Source of the DNA: Pseudohaliea rubra DSM 19751 | Lineage (GTDB): Bacteria > Pseudomonadota > Gammaproteobacteria > Pseudomonadales > Halieaceae | DNA: 63,812 nt | Direction: 5' to 3' | NCBI RefSeq assembly: GCF_000764025.1 | Contig: NZ_KN234758.1 | Span: forward strand, 1 to 63,812 | In this document: piece by piece, positions 35,645-43,879 of the stretch | Numbering within the stretch: the first letter of the stretch is position 1 | Layout: each line of letters starts with the position of its first letter | Position numbers and translations under genes: made by a program | Notes under the pieces: model-generated | Databases searched by the model: none | The model's input: the letters and a program-made list of their open reading frames with translations, nothing else | What the model was told of the DNA's origin: nothing

Positions 35645-37668
35645 TGGTCAACATGCTCATGGGACTGCGTGACTGGGTAGATGACCGCCTGCCGATCGTG
35701 CGGGCGTGGAACACCCATATGGGCCAGTACTACGCACCGAAGAACTTCAACGTCTGGTACTACTTCGGCGTCCTGTCCCTGGTAGTGCTCGTCAACCAGC
35801 TGCTTACCGGCATCTGGCTGACCATGAATTACACGCCCAGCGCCGAGGAGGCCTTCTCCTCTGTCGAGTACATCATGCGCGACGTCGACTACGGCTGGAT
35901 TCTGCGCTACATGCACTCCACCGGCGCTTCTGCCTTCTTTGTCGTGGTCTACCTGCACATGTTCCGGGCGCTGATTTACGGCTCGTACAAAAAGCCCCGG
36001 GAACTCATCTGGATCTTCGGCATGTTGATCTTCATCGTGCTCATGGCCGAGGCCTTTGTCGGTTATGTGCTGCCCTGGGGCCAGATGTCCTACTGGGGCG
36101 CGCAGGTGATCATCTCGCTCTTCGGGGCAATCCCCGTGGTCGGCGAGGATCTGGTGACCTGGATTCGCGGTGACTACCTTATCTCCGGCATTACCCTGAA
36201 CCGCTTCTTCGCCCTGCACGTGGTGGCGCTCCCCATCGTCCTGCTCGCTCTTGTGGTCCTGCACCTGCTCGCGCTGCACGAAGTGGGCTCCAACAACCCG
36301 GATGGGGTGGAGATCAAGAAGAACAAGGGCCCGGATGGCGTCCCCCTCGACGGCATCCCCTTCCACCCGTACTACACAGTGCACGACATCCCGGCCATCG
36401 GTGTGTTCCTGTTCATTTTCTGTGCTGTGATGTTTTTCATGCCGGAGATGGGTGGCTTCTTCCTTGAATATGCCAACTTCGAGCAGGCGGACCCGCTGAA
36501 GACTCCCGAGCACATCGCGCCGGTCTGGTACTTCACGCCCTTCTACTCGGTGCTGCGTGCCATTCCCGACAAGTTCTGGGGCTTCGTGGCCTTTGCCATC
36601 TCTGTGGCAATCCCGTTCCTGCTGCCGTGGCTGGACCGCAGCCCCGTGAAGAGCTGGCGCTACCGCGGCCCGATCAACAAGGTGGCCCTCGTGGTGTTCG
36701 TGGCTTCCTTCCTGATCCTCGGCGTGCTCGGCGTCAAGGCGCCTTCGGAGTCGCGGACTATCCTGACGCAGATCTGCACGGTGCTTTACTTCGCCTTCTT
36801 CCTGCTCATGCCGGTCTGGTCCAGCATGGACAAGACCAAGCCGGTACCGGAGCGGGTCACCATGGATGGTGGCATGAACAAGCTCGGCGTTCTCGGGGCC
36901 GCAGCGCTGATCGCTGTGCTCACGGTGGTGCCGCTCAAGGTGGTAGGCGCCGAAAGCGCCTACGACTGCGGCGCAATTCCCTGCGACGACTTCAAGGCCG
37001 ATATGAGTGACAAGGCCTCCTTGCAGAACGGCGCAAAGATGTACATGAACTACTGCATGGGCTGTCACTCGCTGCAATACCAGCGCTACAACCGCCTGGG
37101 GGAAGATCTGGGCATTCCTGAAGATCTGCTGGTCGAAAAGCTCATCTTCGACCCGGAGGTGAAGTCCGGCTCCCTTATGGCCAATGCCATGGACAAGGAT
37201 CGCGCAAAAACGTGGTTCGGTGCGGCGCCGCCGGACCTGACGCTTGTCTCCCGCGCCCGGCAGCCGGACTGGCTCTATACGTATCTGCGCAGCTTCTATA
37301 AGGACGACACCCGCCCCTACGGCGTCAACAACCTGGTGTTTGCCAACGTCGGCATGCCGCACGTGCTCCTCGACCTGCAGGGCATGCAGGAGTGTGCTTC
37401 CAGCGGTAAAGGCGAAGAGGTGGACCCGCTCTCCGGTGAGGCCACGCACTCGGACCCCTGCGGCTCGCTGGAGGTAACAGCCCCCGGGACCATGAGCGAG
37501 GAAGAGTTCGACACCGCCATGTACGATCTTACCAATTTCCTCTCCTACACCGCCGAGCCGATGCAGGCAGATCGCAAGCGGATCGGGGTCTACACACTGC
37601 TCTTCATTGCGGTATTCTTTGTTTTCGCCTGGTTACTCAACCGGGAGTACTGGAAGGACGTCCACTGA
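35644..37668 (+). CDS. petBC: Fused cytochrome b / cytochrome c1 of the bc1 complex
   Basis: One uninterrupted 674-codon frame encodes both haem subunits of complex III. Residues 1 to about 405 are cytochrome b: haem-ligand histidines in RYMHSTGASAFF/VVYLHMF and FFALHVVALP/VVLHLLALH, the Qo-site PVWYFTPFYS region and eight or so membrane segments. From Met407 or Met411 an internal signal-peptide-like stretch (LGVLGAAALIAVLTVVPLKVVGAES) leads into cytochrome c1, with CMGCH at 471-475, GMPHVLLDLQG and a C-terminal anchor (LLFIAVFFVFAWLL). Such fusions are known from fbcH of Bradyrhizobium, which is cleaved by signal peptidase. Most gammaproteobacteria have separate petB and petC. Confidence 0.95.
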   Translation: MVNMLMGLRDWVDDRLPIVRAWNTHMGQYYAPKNFNVWYYFGVLSLVVLVNQLLTGIWLTMNYTPSAEEAFSSVEYIMRDVDYGWILRYMHSTGASAFFVVVYLHMFRALIYGSYKKPRELIWIFGMLIFIVLMAEAFVGYVLPWGQMSYWGAQVIISLFGAIPVVGEDLVTWIRGDYLISGITLNRFFALHVVALPIVLLALVVLHLLALHEVGSNNPDGVEIKKNKGPDGVPLDGIPFHPYYTVHDIPAIGVFLFIFCAVMFFMPEMGGFFLEYANFEQADPLKTPEHIAPVWYFTPFYSVLRAIPDKFWGFVAFAISVAIPFLLPWLDRSPVKSWRYRGPINKVALVVFVASFLILGVLGVKAPSESRTILTQICTVLYFAFFLLMPVWSSMDKTKPVPERVTMDGGMNKLGVLGAAALIAVLTVVPLKVVGAESAYDCGAIPCDDFKADMSDKASLQNGAKMYMNYCMGCHSLQYQRYNRLGEDLGIPEDLLVEKLIFDPEVKSGSLMANAMDKDRAKTWFGAAPPDLTLVSRARQPDWLYTYLRSFYKDDTRPYGVNNLVFANVGMPHVLLDLQGMQECASSGKGEEVDPLSGEATHSDPCGSLEVTAPGTMSEEEFDTAMYDLTNFLSYTAEPMQADRKRIGVYTLLFIAVFFVFAWLLNREYWKDVH

Positions 37669-37702
37669 CGGCGGTTTCGTCGCAGGTCTCTCGCCGGTGT
37701 CC

Positions 37703-37731
37703 ATGACATCGGCCGGCGCCCGGGGTACAGT
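37703..37731 (+). promoter_or_regulatory. Candidate promoter for sspAB
   Basis: ATGACA at 37703-37708 (one change from TTGACA) and TACAGT at 37726-37731 are 17 bases apart, 22 bases before the sspA ATG. This supports transcription separate from petBC. Confidence 0.5.
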
Positions 37732-37752
37732 GGCTTCACTAGGGAAAGTGAC

Positions 37753-38385
37753 ATGGGCGTAGTAACCAAACGGTCTTCAATGGTTTTTTTCTCCGATCCA
37801 ACAGACCATTACAGCCATCGGGTCCGCATTGTGCTCGCAGAAAAGGGCGTCACGGTGGATCTCGTCGAGGGCGACACGGCGCATCCGCCGGCGGAGCTCG
37901 GGGATCTGAACCCCTACAACTCCATGCCCACCCTGGTGGATCGTGACCTGGTGCTCTATGAGAGCCACGTGATGATGGAGTACCTCGATGAGCGCTTCCC
38001 GCACCCGCCGCTGCTGCCGGTCTACCCGGTGGCGCGGGCGGAGAGCCGCCTGTTTATGTGGCGCATCGAGAAAGACTGGTGCACCCTGATCGAGTCGATT
38101 CAGAATTCCCGCAGCGACAACGTGGTCAAGAAGGCGACCAAGGAACTGCGGGAGAGCATTCTGGCGATTGCGCCGATTTTCGCCGAGAAGCCTTTCTTCA
38201 TGAATGACGAGTTCACCCTCGTTGACTGTTGCATTGCGCCGATACTCTGGCGTCTGCCCTCCCTGGGCGTGGATATCCGTCCGAGCAAGCAGTCCAAGCC
38301 CCTGCTGGCCTATATGGATGCCCTGTTCAATCGGGAGTCCTTCCAGCAGAGCCTCTCGGAGCAGGAGCGGGAGCTGCGCCTCTGA
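37753..38385 (+). CDS. sspA: Stringent starvation protein A
   Basis: SspA is an RNA-polymerase-associated glutathione-transferase-fold protein that affects transcription in stationary phase and under acid stress. The 210-residue product has an N-terminal thioredoxin-like domain ([40 protein letters not shown]) and an all-helical C-terminal domain with [30 protein letters not shown]. The conserved [21 protein letters not shown] region is diagnostic. Position after the bc1 genes and before sspB is the standard gammaproteobacterial order. Confidence 0.95.
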   Translation: MGVVTKRSSMVFFSDPTDHYSHRVRIVLAEKGVTVDLVEGDTAHPPAELGDLNPYNSMPTLVDRDLVLYESHVMMEYLDERFPHPPLLPVYPVARAESRLFMWRIEKDWCTLIESIQNSRSDNVVKKATKELRESILAIAPIFAEKPFFMNDEFTLVDCCIAPILWRLPSLGVDIRPSKQSKPLLAYMDALFNRESFQQSLSEQERELRL

Positions 38386-38402
38386 GCGCGGGCGCGCACT
38401 CC

Positions 38403-38810
38403 GTGACTTCAAGCCGGCCCTACATTCTTCGCGCCCTCTACGACTGGATCGTCGACAACGACTGCACGCCCCACATCCTGGTGGACGCGACGCAGCCGGG
38501 GGTCGAGGTCCCGTCGGAGTATGTGAAGGACGGCCAGATTGTTCTCAACGTATCGCCGACGGCGGTTATCGATCTGCATCTGTCGAATCACCGGGTTACC
38601 TTCAATGGGCGCTTCGGCGGTCGGCCCACGGATGTGGCCTTTCCGGTGACAGCGGTGCTCGGCATCTACGCGCGGGAAAACGGGCAGGGGATGGTCTTCG
38701 AGCCCGATGAGCCGCCGGAACCGCCGGAAGGCGGTCCGTCTCCGGCCGACGGTCCGGGGAGTGACGACCGCCCTGCGGCCCGGCGCCCCTCGCTGACGGT
38801 GGTGAAGTAG
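38403..38810 (+). CDS. sspB: ClpXP adaptor SspB
   Basis: SspB tethers ssrA-tagged proteins (and RseA fragments in enterobacteria) to ClpXP for degradation. The 135-residue protein has RPYILRALYDWIVDNDCTPHILVDA, VKDGQIVLNVSP, FNGRFGGRP and VLGIYARENGQGMVFEP, then a flexible proline- and acid-rich linker. It ends with PSLTVVK, matching the ClpX-binding tail (RPALRVVK in E. coli). GTG 38403 is the start; the gap from sspA is 17 bases. Confidence 0.95.
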   Translation: MTSSRPYILRALYDWIVDNDCTPHILVDATQPGVEVPSEYVKDGQIVLNVSPTAVIDLHLSNHRVTFNGRFGGRPTDVAFPVTAVLGIYARENGQGMVFEPDEPPEPPEGGPSPADGPGSDDRPAARRPSLTVVK

Positions 38811-38813
38811 CCT

Positions 38814-38830
38814 GCGGCGGCTGCCGCCGC
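38814..38830. terminator. Short GC hairpin between sspB and dolP stops
   Basis: GCGGCGG pairs with CCGCCGC around a 3-base loop between the convergent stops of sspB (38810) and dolP (38833). There is no T-run, so terminator function is only a guess. Confidence 0.3.
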
Positions 38831-38832
38831 GG

Positions 38833-39429
38833 TCATTCAATCAGCTCGAAGAGCCGCACGACCCGCTGCACGCCGGAGATTTCTGCCGCCATCGTGGCGA
38901 TGCGGTCGGCTTCCTCGGCGGTCACCATACCCATGAGGTAGACCACGCCGTTCTCCGTCACGACCTTGGTGCGCAGCCCCGGCGTAGACGGTTTGCCGAC
39001 CAGCCAGGTCTTCACCTTGGTGGTGATCCAGGTGTCGGAGGCCCGTGTCATGGCCGAGCTGGGTGCTGCCACCTCGAGTTCGTTGTAGATCCGTCGCACC
39101 TCCCGCAGCTCGCGCACCACCTGCGTCGCCTTGCCCTTCAGTTCTTCGCTCGCGACCTGGCCGGCTACGAGCACATAACCGTTGTAGCTCACCACCACCA
39201 GGTGGGCGCTGTCGAAGCCCTCGTCGGCCGCGTGCATGTTTACCACCGCCTTGATTTCGATGCTCTCGTCGGCGATGCGCCGGGCGAAGGTGCGCTCCCC
39301 GGGCTTCTCTTCAATGGTGTTCGCCTCCGAGGCGACCAGGATCTGCGTGCAGCCCGCCGCGCCGCCGAAGGCAAACAACAGGGGCAGGAGCAGGGCGAGC
39401 AGGGTATGGCGGGTCTGGGATGTCATCAT
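38833..39429 (-). CDS. dolP: DolP (YraP), dual-BON-domain outer-membrane lipoprotein
   Basis: DolP is an outer-membrane lipoprotein that supports envelope integrity and localises to the division site. The 198-residue precursor has a lipoprotein signal peptide ending in the lipobox AAGC (Cys27). Two BON domains follow: one around FARRIADESIEIKAVVNM to VRRIYNELEV, and one from SDTWITTKVKTWLVGKP to GVQRVVRLFELIE. Length and order match DolP rather than OsmY. The start overlaps the diaA stop. Confidence 0.92.
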   Translation of the reverse strand: MMTSQTRHTLLALLLPLLFAFGGAAGCTQILVASEANTIEEKPGERTFARRIADESIEIKAVVNMHAADEGFDSAHLVVVSYNGYVLVAGQVASEELKGKATQVVRELREVRRIYNELEVAAPSSAMTRASDTWITTKVKTWLVGKPSTPGLRTKVVTENGVVYLMGMVTAEEADRIATMAAEISGVQRVVRLFELIE

Positions 39430-39974
39430 GAGCCGAAGAGGTTGCTTTCAATCAGGTGGCAGAGGCAGCCGAGGGCCATGGCCTCCAGGGTCAGGAGCTG
39501 GTCCCGGGGCGCGGCGGGGAGGGCGATGACGATGCTGTCGTCGCCTGCCCCCGCAAGCCCCGGGCAGCCTTCGTAAGACAGGAGCACAAGGGCCGGGTTC
39601 CCCGCAGCTGTTGCGCCGAGAGCACCGGTAAGGGCACTGCCGTCACCGCTGTCCAGGGCGAGGACCAGGTCCCCGGGACGGGCCAGGGCGCGCACTTCCC
39701 GCCAGGGTCCGGCAGAGTCGGCGGGGTCCGTCACGGCCACCGCAGGCAGTGCGGGTCGCTCCGCTACGGCCCCGAGCATAAGGCGGTCTGCCGCATAGCG
39801 GGCGAGGGCGCGGTCCGGCCCGGTGCCCGCGCAGAGCACCGTACCCCCTTCCAGAAGACAGCCGGTCGCCGCGGCGGCGGCCGCTTCAAGAGGCCCGGCG
39901 ATGACATCCACCGACAGGCTGGTGGTCTCCAGCAGGGCCTGGAAGTGGCTGGCGATCTCCGGGTACTGGTCCAG
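39426..39974 (-). CDS. diaA: DiaA-like SIS-domain protein (CTG start proposed)
   Basis: DiaA binds DnaA and promotes its assembly at oriC; related SIS proteins include GmhA. The product has a SIS fold with TGCLLEGGTVLCAGTGPDRALARYAADRL, ARPGDLVLALDSGDGSALTGAL, VLLSYEGCPGL and a C-terminal LEAMALGCLCHLIESNLF like DiaA. The first conventional start, GTG 39911, would remove the expected N-terminal helix. The frame is open from after the yraN stop, and LDQYPEIASHFQALLETTSL fits that helix. A CTG at 39974 has GGAG eight bases upstream, giving 182 residues. Neighbours yraN, lpoA and dolP support the call. Confidence 0.83.
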   Translation of the reverse strand: MDQYPEIASHFQALLETTSLSVDVIAGPLEAAAAAATGCLLEGGTVLCAGTGPDRALARYAADRLMLGAVAERPALPAVAVTDPADSAGPWREVRALARPGDLVLALDSGDGSALTGALGATAAGNPALVLLSYEGCPGLAGAGDDSIVIALPAAPRDQLLTLEAMALGCLCHLIESNLFGS

Positions 39975-40010
39975 GGTGCTGTCTCCGCACGTGGCCGGGC
40001 TGGCCGGTCC

Positions 40011-40361
40011 TCAGAAAGCGTTTTCGATCAAACGGGGGCGAAGCTTACCGGACTGCGCGTCCGGTTCCCAGACTACCACGTCGAAGCGGCAGGGCGGCAT
40101 GGCGCCGCGCCAGCGGCAGGCGAGAAAGTGCGCGGCCGTGCGGCGCAGCCTGTCCTGCTTGCGGGCGTCAACGCTCGCGGCAGCGCTGGCAAAGCGCGGG
40201 TTGCTGCGGGCGCGAACCTCCACGAAGCGCAGCTGGCCGCCGGCGAGGGCGACGATGTCGAGCTCGCCGGCCCGGCAGCGGTAGTTGCGCGTCAGAATGC
40301 GGCTGCCGCGGGCCGCCAGCCAGCGTGCGGTCGCGGCCTCATAGTCATCACCGTTAGGCAT
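40011..40361 (-). CDS. yraN: YraN, UPF0102-family predicted nuclease-fold protein
   Basis: The 116-residue protein belongs to UPF0102, with a restriction-endonuclease-like fold resembling Holliday-junction resolvases. Features are YEAATARWLAARGSRILTRNYRCRAGELDIVALAGGQLRFVEVRARS (residues about 7-53), in which GELDIVA and the FVEVRAR strand give the acidic/lysine-type motif. The usual lysine of VEVK is arginine here. No function is established. It lies between lpoA and diaA in the conserved yraM-N-O-P order. Confidence 0.88.
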   Translation of the reverse strand: MPNGDDYEAATARWLAARGSRILTRNYRCRAGELDIVALAGGQLRFVEVRARSNPRFASAAASVDARKQDRLRRTAAHFLACRWRGAMPPCRFDVVVWEPDAQSGKLRPRLIENAF

Positions 40362-40396
40362 GGGCTGGGCTCCGGGGGCACACCCGCCGATTCTAG

Positions 40397-42151
40397 CTAG
40401 TCCGAGCGCAGGCCGCCGCGGCCAAAGGTGGCCAGGGGGAGACCGCGCTCGATCTCGCCGCGGCTGTTGACGGTGAGCTTGCCGGTAGCCCCGTGGAGGA
40501 CCAGGGGGCCGCCGGGGGCGAGCTCGCCGTAGCGCAGGGCCAGCTGCTGCGCGTCGGCTCCGAGGGCCTGCAGCCGGCTGAGACCCGCGCCGCGGAGCCC
40601 GGCGTCGGCAATGGCCGCGCGCAGGTCAGCCCGTTCGCCGAGAAACCAGGGCAGCTCCACCAGCTGCAGGCCGCTGAGATCCCGGTCACCGCTGGTGACC
40701 TCTGCACTGTTTGCGGCGGAGGTCGCATAGGCGGGCAGGTCGCCGGCGTAGTGGTAAGCGATCAGCGGCTTCAGTGACTTCGCGGTCTCCGTTGCCGGAG
40801 CGAGCATGAACACCACGTCCAGGTCCTGCCGGCGCCGTCCCGCAAGCACCGTAGCGCGATCGAGGAGCCGGCGCACCGCAGCCCCCCGGGCGGCGCTCTG
40901 ATCCAGCTGCAGCGCGCGCTCGATGGCGTCCGAATGGCTTTCGCGGCTGGCGAAGGAGGCGCTTGCGGCGATGGTGCCGCCGCCGGCGGTGAAGGCCTCG
41001 CCGAGAGCCGCTGCGACTTTGTCGCCCCACTGGCCCGCCGGGCGCAGGAGCAGGGCCCGGCGGTGGCCGGCGCCAAGGGCGCGGCGGGCGATTTCCCGGG
41101 CCTCGTCCTCGGGGGCGAGAGCAAACTGCAGTCCCGCTTCAGAGGTGAGCTCGCTGCCGTGGTTCAGGGCGAGCACCGGCACGGGCAGCTGTGGCTGCGC
41201 GAGTACCTCAGCGACGGCGGTTTTGGTCAGGGGGCCGACCACCAGCTCCGCGCCCTCGGCCACGGCAGCCTCGTAGGCGGCCGCTGCGCCGGGGAAGCGT
41301 GTCGTATCGATGATCGACAGCGCCGGGCGTTCACTGCCTTCGGCAAAATGGGCCGCCAGAAAGCCGTTACGTACCGCCGAAGCGGCGGCCGCCAGGCGTC
41401 CGCTCAGGGGCAGGAGCAGGGCAATATGACGCGGGGGCGCGGCAGTGGCTGCCGGCAGGGGTATGGCCGCCGCCGGGTGATCGGGGTACCGACGCTGCCA
41501 GTCTGCCTCCGCGCGTTCGCCGCGGGTGACCTCCAGGCGCGCCAGCCAGCCGCGGAAGGAAGGCGAGGCGTTTCGGGCGGCGGCGGCCAGGGCCTCATCA
41601 TCGAGGAAGTGAAGGTCCCGCCAGAGCGCGCGGGCGAGCGCGCTGTGGGCCGGATCCTCAGTCGGGTACAGGGTGAGGGCGCGGTCGGCCAGCCGCGCGC
41701 TCGCCAGGTGATCGCGATTGAGCAGCGCCTGGCGCCGCTCCAGGGCAAGGCGCTGCCGGCGCAGGTCCCGCGAAGCCGTTGGCCAGGCCGCGGCGCCGAG
41801 GGCCTCCTCCAGGCCCTCAAGATCACCCCGCAGGTACGCCGTGCGGGCGGCGATCAGGGCCGTCCAGGCCTCGAATTCCGCATCCGGCGGGGCCCCGTCC
41901 GCAGCCTTCGGCAGGGCGAGCTGCGCGCTCAGCCAGTCGCCCCGGTCGAGGGCCGCCATGGCCGGTGCAAACAGGTCCGCCAGGGGGCTTTTATCGCTGC
42001 CGGGCAGCGGGGTGAGGCCGCGATCCGCGCCGGACTCCGGGGTCGGCGCCGGCTGCGGGGTGCGTGAGGTGGGCTGGGTGCCGCAGGCAGCAAGGGCCAG
42101 GCAGGTGGCAAGGGCCAGCCATCGGGCTGCAGGGCGTATGTCGGCCGTCAT
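40397..42151 (-). CDS. lpoA: LpoA (LppC), outer-membrane activator of PBP1a
   Basis: LpoA is an outer-membrane lipoprotein that reaches through the peptidoglycan to stimulate PBP1a. The 584-residue precursor has a lipobox LAAC (Cys23) and a proline-rich linker. An N-terminal TPR-like helical domain follows (ALPKAADGAPPDAEFEAWTALIAA...). The C-terminal domain resembles a periplasmic binding protein (HIALLLPLSGRLAAAASAVRNGFLAAHF, VVGPLTKTAVAEVLAQPQLPVPVLALN). ATG 42151 gives the signal peptide directly. It is divergent from rsmI, as yraM is from yraL. Confidence 0.9.
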   Translation of the reverse strand: MTADIRPAARWLALATCLALAACGTQPTSRTPQPAPTPESGADRGLTPLPGSDKSPLADLFAPAMAALDRGDWLSAQLALPKAADGAPPDAEFEAWTALIAARTAYLRGDLEGLEEALGAAAWPTASRDLRRQRLALERRQALLNRDHLASARLADRALTLYPTEDPAHSALARALWRDLHFLDDEALAAAARNASPSFRGWLARLEVTRGERAEADWQRRYPDHPAAAIPLPAATAAPPRHIALLLPLSGRLAAAASAVRNGFLAAHFAEGSERPALSIIDTTRFPGAAAAYEAAVAEGAELVVGPLTKTAVAEVLAQPQLPVPVLALNHGSELTSEAGLQFALAPEDEAREIARRALGAGHRRALLLRPAGQWGDKVAAALGEAFTAGGGTIAASASFASRESHSDAIERALQLDQSAARGAAVRRLLDRATVLAGRRRQDLDVVFMLAPATETAKSLKPLIAYHYAGDLPAYATSAANSAEVTSGDRDLSGLQLVELPWFLGERADLRAAIADAGLRGAGLSRLQALGADAQQLALRYGELAPGGPLVLHGATGKLTVNSRGEIERGLPLATFGRGGLRSD

Positions 42152-42251
42152 GCTATGCTTCGCTCCGCCGGCGGTGGCCGGGCCCGGCGCCGCGCGCGCC
42201 GGCGCCGCGGGACCCCGCGTAAACCCGTCATTATAAGGGACAAAGCGGCAC

Positions 42252-43085
42252 ATGGAATCGGGCCTCTACATCGTCGCCACCCCCATCGGCAACCTCGGTG
42301 ACCTCAGCCCCCGGGCCCTTGCGGTCCTCGACGGCGCCGATCTGGTCGCGGCCGAAGATACCCGCCACACCCGCCGCCTGTTCACGCACCACGGCATCGA
42401 CAGCCGCCTCACGGCCTATCACGAACACAGTGACGCCGCGGCTGCAGACCGCCTCTGCGACCGCATTGCCGCGGGCGAGGCGGTGGCCCTCGTTTCTGAT
42501 GCGGGGACGCCTCTGGTGTCCGATCCGGGCTATCGCCTGGTGCGCCTGGCCCAGGATCGCGGCCTGCCGGTGGTGCCGGTCCCCGGTCCCTGCGCCGCGA
42601 TCACCGCCCTCAGTGCCGCGGGCCTGCCGAGCGATCGTTTCCGCTTTGAGGGCTTCCTGCCGGCGAAGGCCGGGCCCCGGGCAGCACGGCTCGCTGCGCT
42701 GGAGTCGGAGACGGCGACGCTGGTTTTCTACGAGGCGCCGCACCGGGTGCTCGCGACGCTGGAGGCGCTCCTTGAGGCTTTCGGCGCCGAGCGCGAGGCG
42801 GTGCTTGCCCGGGAGCTCAGCAAGGCCTTCGAGACTGTCCGCCGGGCACCGCTCGGGACACTCCGGGATTTCGTCGCCGGTGATGCGGATCAGCGCCGGG
42901 GCGAGATTGTGCTCCTGGTCGCCGGCTGTGCCGAGGTTGAGGCCGAGATCGACACGGCCCTCGGCGAGCTCGCCCGCGAACTCGCCCGCGAGCTGCCGGC
43001 GAAGCGGGTGGCGCAGCTGTTGTCGGCCTATAGCGGTGTGCGCAAGAATCGTCTTTACAGTTGGCTTTTGGCGCAGGAGGACTGA
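42252..43085 (+). CDS. rsmI: RsmI, 16S rRNA C1402 2'-O-methyltransferase
   Basis: RsmI methylates the ribose of C1402 in the 16S decoding centre using SAM. The 277-residue protein starts ESGLYIVATPIGNLGDLSPRAL and contains AAEDTRHTRRLF, ALVSDAGTPLVSDPGYRLV, PVPGPCAAITALSAAGLPSDRF and LVFYEAPHRVL, the tetrapyrrole-methylase-type family signature set. Its C-terminal domain ends with VRKNRLYSWLL. The RNase P RNA gene follows 43 bases downstream on the same strand. Confidence 0.95.
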   Translation: MESGLYIVATPIGNLGDLSPRALAVLDGADLVAAEDTRHTRRLFTHHGIDSRLTAYHEHSDAAAADRLCDRIAAGEAVALVSDAGTPLVSDPGYRLVRLAQDRGLPVVPVPGPCAAITALSAAGLPSDRFRFEGFLPAKAGPRAARLAALESETATLVFYEAPHRVLATLEALLEAFGAEREAVLARELSKAFETVRRAPLGTLRDFVAGDADQRRGEIVLLVAGCAEVEAEIDTALGELARELARELPAKRVAQLLSAYSGVRKNRLYSWLLAQED

Positions 43086-43126
43086 TCAGTGCTTGCGCGG
43101 CCCGGGGGCGAGGCGTAGGCTTGCCG

Positions 43127-43487
43127 CCGAGTCGGTCGGGCGATCGCTGCCCGGATGCCAGTGATGGCAACCGGGGAGAGGAAAGTCCGGGCTCCACAGG
43201 GCAGGGTGCCAGGTAACGCCTGGGGGGCGCGAGCCTACGGAAAGTGCAACAGAAAGGATACCGCCGCGCACTTCGTGTACGCGGTAAGGGTGAAAAGGTG
43301 CGGTAAGAGCGCACCGCGCGGCTGGCAACAGGCGCGGCGATGGTAAACCCCACCTGGAGCAAGACCAAATAGGAATCCGCACGCTGCGGCCCGCAGTGGA
43401 TTCGGGTAGGTCGCTAAAGACAGGCGGCGACGCCTGTCATAGATGAATGATCGTCCTCGACAGAACCCGGCTTACAGACCGACTCTT
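43127..43487 (+). ncRNA. rnpB: RNase P RNA, bacterial class A
   Basis: This is the catalytic RNA that matures tRNA 5' ends. Near-universal blocks are present in order: GAGAGGAAAGTCCGGGCTCC, GGGCAGGGTGCCAGGTAACG, AGTGCAACAGAAAG, AAGGGTGAAAAGGTGCGGTA and GAGCGCACCGCGCGGCTGG, then GAGCAAGACCAAATAGGAA, GGATTCGGGTAGG, ATAGATGAATGATCG and CGACAGAACCCGGCTTA. The ends pair as helix P1 (GAGTCGGTC at 43129 with GACCGACTC at 43477-43485). A T-run follows at once and probably serves as terminator. End positions are good to a few bases. Confidence 0.96.
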
Positions 43488-43491
43488 TTTT

Positions 43492-43572
43492 CCCGCTTTC
43501 CCGCTTTCCCGCTTTCTCCTTACCCTGGCCGAAGGTACTGGCGTGAAGGTGCCTGCGTGAAGGTACTCGCGT
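43492..43572. repeat. Two short tandem-repeat arrays after rnpB
   Basis: CCCGCTTT occurs three times in a row at 43492-43515. After 15 bases, three 14-bp near-copies follow at 43531-43544, 43545-43558 and 43559-43572, each starting GAAGGT and ending GCGT. They precede the paired-hairpin element. No gene is visible in this stretch. Confidence 0.8.
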
Positions 43573-43578
43573 AGTGAC

Positions 43579-43879
43579 GGGGCGAGGGCGGCAGTCTTCT
43601 TTCAGTCGCTCCCCGTTACACGCTTTGTGAAAGAAGACTCCCGCCCTCGCCCCTTGCGTGTCGTGTGCATCTGCCGCCGGCGTACCTCTTTGCTTCTTGA
43701 TGCGCTCGTTGCAGGCGTAATTCTGCCCCACGGTGTGGCGGTGTGGCGGTGTGGCGGTGTGGCGGTGCGGTGGGGCTTCGGGCTGTGCGGTAGGGCCGGC
43801 GGTGGGAGAGTGCCCCCACAAAGCGTGTATCGGGGAGCGACTGGGGGCACTCTCCCGCCGCCGGCCCGGAAATCCGCGA
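43579..43879 (+). repeat. Paired-hairpin element, copy E, with expanded spacer
   Basis: Hairpin 1 has arms 43579-43604 and 43628-43653 (25 of 26 pairs) around a 23-nt loop at 43605-43627. Hairpin 2 has arms 43793-43818 and 43842-43867 (25 of 26) around a 23-nt loop at 43819-43841. The loops are reverse complements at 22 of 23 positions. The GGAAATCCGCGA flank is at 43868-43879. The spacer is 139 bases instead of 44-48 and holds four GGTGTGGC units. From 43880 to the mraZ promoter at 44132 I see no gene. Confidence 0.9.
43732..43763 (+). repeat. GGTGTGGC x4 tandem repeat inside copy E
   Basis: Four perfect 8-bp units occur at 43732, 43740, 43748 and 43756, followed by a diverged unit GGTGCGGT. 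The array lies in the spacer between the two hairpins and explains part of its extra length. Confidence 0.9.

Noticed and set aside
36840-36960. The petB/petC junction considered as a frameshifted pair of separate genes.
   Set aside because: The same frame runs through both domains without a stop, and the linker encodes a sensible internal signal peptide.
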